This document shows positions 19,802-20,959 of a stretch of 20,959 nt of DNA, one piece after another. The translations under genes and the position numbers were made by a program. The notes beneath the pieces were generated by a model. That model did not search any database. It was not told the DNA's origin and saw only the letters and a program-made list of their open reading frames with translations. How positions within the stretch are numbered: position 1 is the stretch's first letter; every line of letters begins with the position of its first letter. The stretch is from Saprospiraceae bacterium (lineage in GTDB: Bacteria; Bacteroidota; Bacteroidia; Chitinophagales; Saprospiraceae): contig JALOMF010000024.1 in NCBI GenBank assembly GCA_025455635.1, forward strand, positions 1 to 20,959, written 5' to 3'.

Positions 19802-20959
19802 TTAACGCCTGATTTGTGCCCCAAGTTTCCCCTCCATTGCCTCCATCATCTCCGTCATCACACTATCCACTTCCTTGTCCTGAAGCGTACGAGTCGTGTC
19901 CTCGAAGGTAAAACTGATTGCGTAGGACTTTTTGCCTTCGCCCAGCTTGCTTTCATCTTCAAAAACATCGAACAAATTGATGTCTTTCAGCAGCTTTTTA
20001 CCAGCTTTTCTAGCAACGGCGGCAAGGTCGCTAAATTTCACGGATTTTCCAATCACTACTGCCAAGTCCCTGCGCACGGTCGGGAATTTATTTAGCTCCG
20101 CAAAACTAATGCTCTGCTTTTTGGCCGCCTGCAGCAGGGCGTCCCAGTTCAGGTCGGCGAAGAAAACCTCGCCCCGAACGCCCATTTTCTTGCAGATTTT
20201 TGGTTGCACCTTGCCCATCACCACCAAGTCCTGCGGGCCACGGTGCAGTTTCAGGGCGTAAGCAAAAGTATCGTCGCTCAAGGCCGTCTCTTGGTAGCCG
20301 CTCGTCAGGCCCACCCTTGCCATCACGTTGCCTACAAATGATTTCAGGCTGAAAAAATCCGCCGAAACCTTCTCCTTGTTCCGCCAGCTCTCCGACCAGC
20401 GTTGGCCAGTGGCCACTAGGGAAAGGTGCTGAGGCTCCTTGTATTGCGGATTGCGGATTGCGGATTGCGGATTGGGGGCCGTGCTCGGATGATAGGTTTT
20501 CCCAAACTCGAAAAGCTTCAGGTCGTTCTGTTGCCTGTTCTGGTTGTTCACCACCGCCTCCAAGGCGCTGAACAGCATCGTGGGGCGCATGATGTCCAAT
20601 TCGACGTTGCTGGTGTTGTTCACGAAGACCAGCTCGCTTTCTTCCTTCGGCAATATTTCTTTGTAAAACATTGATTTAGAAAGCGATAGGCTCATCGTTT
20701 CGTTGAACCCATTGGCAGCCAGATAGTCGGCGATGGTATTGCGGACGCTGTTCGGGTCGGGCTTCTCGCTGCTCACCATGCTGCTGCGGATCTGCGCCGG
20801 GGCAGGCACATTGTCCAGGCCGAATACCCGCAGGATTTCCTCCACCACGTCGGCGGGACGGGTCACGTCGGCCTTGTTCGTCGGGACGCTGACGGTGAAC
20901 GAACGGCTCGTCTCCTCCACGATTTTCAGGTCGAGCGCAGCAAGGATTTCCTTTATTTT
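19802..20959 (-). CDS. pheT: Phenylalanine--tRNA ligase beta subunit, 5' end outside window
   Basis: The C-terminal 385 residues of PheT; the frame stays open to the right edge, so the true start lies outside. The visible part begins at the end of the B5 domain (FTVSVPTNKADVTRPADVVE, EILRVFGLDNVPAP), continues through the catalytic-like beta core (NGFNETMSLS, NTSNVELDIMRPTMLFSALE, DLKLFEFGKTYHP) and ends in the FDX-ACB anticodon-binding domain (FPTVRRDLAVVIGKSVKFSD to the C-terminus). PheT pairs with PheS to charge tRNA-Phe in the cytoplasm. Between the TYHP strand and HLSLVATG an extra segment, APNPQSAIRNPQYKEP, is encoded by a tandem heptanucleotide repeat (20443-20477). pheT is the first visible gene of a tightly spaced minus-strand run. 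A GTG at 20920 could be mistaken for a start but lies inside the domain. Confidence 0.95.
   Translation of the reverse strand, partial: KIKEILAALDLKIVEETSRSFTVSVPTNKADVTRPADVVEEILRVFGLDNVPAPAQIRSSMVSSEKPDPNSVRNTIADYLAANGFNETMSLSLSKSMFYKEILPKEESELVFVNNTSNVELDIMRPTMLFSALEAVVNNQNRQQNDLKLFEFGKTYHPSTAPNPQSAIRNPQYKEPQHLSLVATGQRWSESWRNKEKVSADFFSLKSFVGNVMARVGLTSGYQETALSDDTFAYALKLHRGPQDLVVMGKVQPKICKKMGVRGEVFFADLNWDALLQAAKKQSISFAELNKFPTVRRDLAVVIGKSVKFSDLAAVARKAGKKLLKDINLFDVFEDESKLGEGKKSYAISFTFEDTTRTLQDKEVDSVMTEMMEAMEGKLGAQIRR
20443..20477. repeat. In-frame tandem heptanucleotide repeat (ATTGCGG) inside pheT
   Basis: Four perfect copies of ATTGCGG (20443-20470) and one variant, ATTGGGG (20471-20477). 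On the coding strand the unit is CCGCAAT; because 7 is not a multiple of 3, it is read in all three phases, giving NPQSAIRNPQ. The codons fall in a surface-loop position, so the protein tolerates them. This is the same style of 7-bp repeat as at 12311-12401, with a different unit. Confidence 0.88.

Noticed and set aside
20918..20920. GTG start for a shorter gene at 20920
   Set aside because: The frame continues upstream to the window edge with typical PheT residues (KIKEILAALDLKIVEETS), so the GTG is an internal valine codon.

Overview
The window reads as chromosomal DNA of a member of the Bacteroidota with fairly high GC, perhaps Saprospiria-like (the class is an inference). The evidence is a type IX secretion (T9SS) C-terminal sorting domain on a large PKD-repeat protein, other typical Bacteroidota secreted proteins, several promoters of the Bacteroidota type (TTTG, about 20 bp, TAnnTTTG), start codons without Shine-Dalgarno sequences, and a pheT / small coiled-coil / zapA / rny gene run. 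I see no rRNA, tRNA, CRISPR array, insertion sequence or phage gene.

Layout. 1-1980 (-): 5' part of a secreted lysyl-endopeptidase-like serine protease that runs off the left edge. It is divergent from 2249-6259 (+), a 1336-residue choice-of-anchor-B / ten-PKD / T9SS protein. A strong terminator separates this from the convergent S9 prolyl-oligopeptidase-type peptidase (6340-9204, -). Next come a PIN toxin-antitoxin pair with its own promoter (9305-9994, -), a CBM-like + OmpA protein (10090-11253, +), a TIGR01777 SDR oxidoreductase (11382-12296, +) and a BatB-type VWA membrane protein (12404-13429, +). An inverted heptanucleotide repeat lies between the last two. After a perfect 13-bp terminator stem comes a DMT/EamA transporter fused to a C-terminal antibiotic-biosynthesis-monooxygenase (ABM)-like domain (13502-14803, -). 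An ECF sigma factor with an apparently shortened sigma4 domain follows (14942-15382, -), divergent from an XRE regulator (15655-16185, +). A FemAB/GNAT-like acyltransferase (16326-17288, +) follows and converges, across a bidirectional terminator, on rny, zapA, a ZapB-like coiled-coil gene and pheT (17438-20959, -; pheT is cut by the right edge).

How the genes relate. The left half is cell-surface and secreted biology: two peptidases, a PKD adhesin-like protein and a peptidoglycan-binding OmpA protein. The right half is regulation plus housekeeping: sigma factor, XRE regulator, RNA decay, division-ring proteins and phenylalanyl-tRNA synthetase. The window does not contain one coherent multi-gene novel system that I can defend. 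The most unusual items are the EamA-ABM fusion, the sigma factor lacking the front of sigma4, short tandem repeats of constant 7- or 8-bp period (one forms a long hairpin before batB, one is translated inside pheT), and a sharply AT-richer block inside the PKD array.
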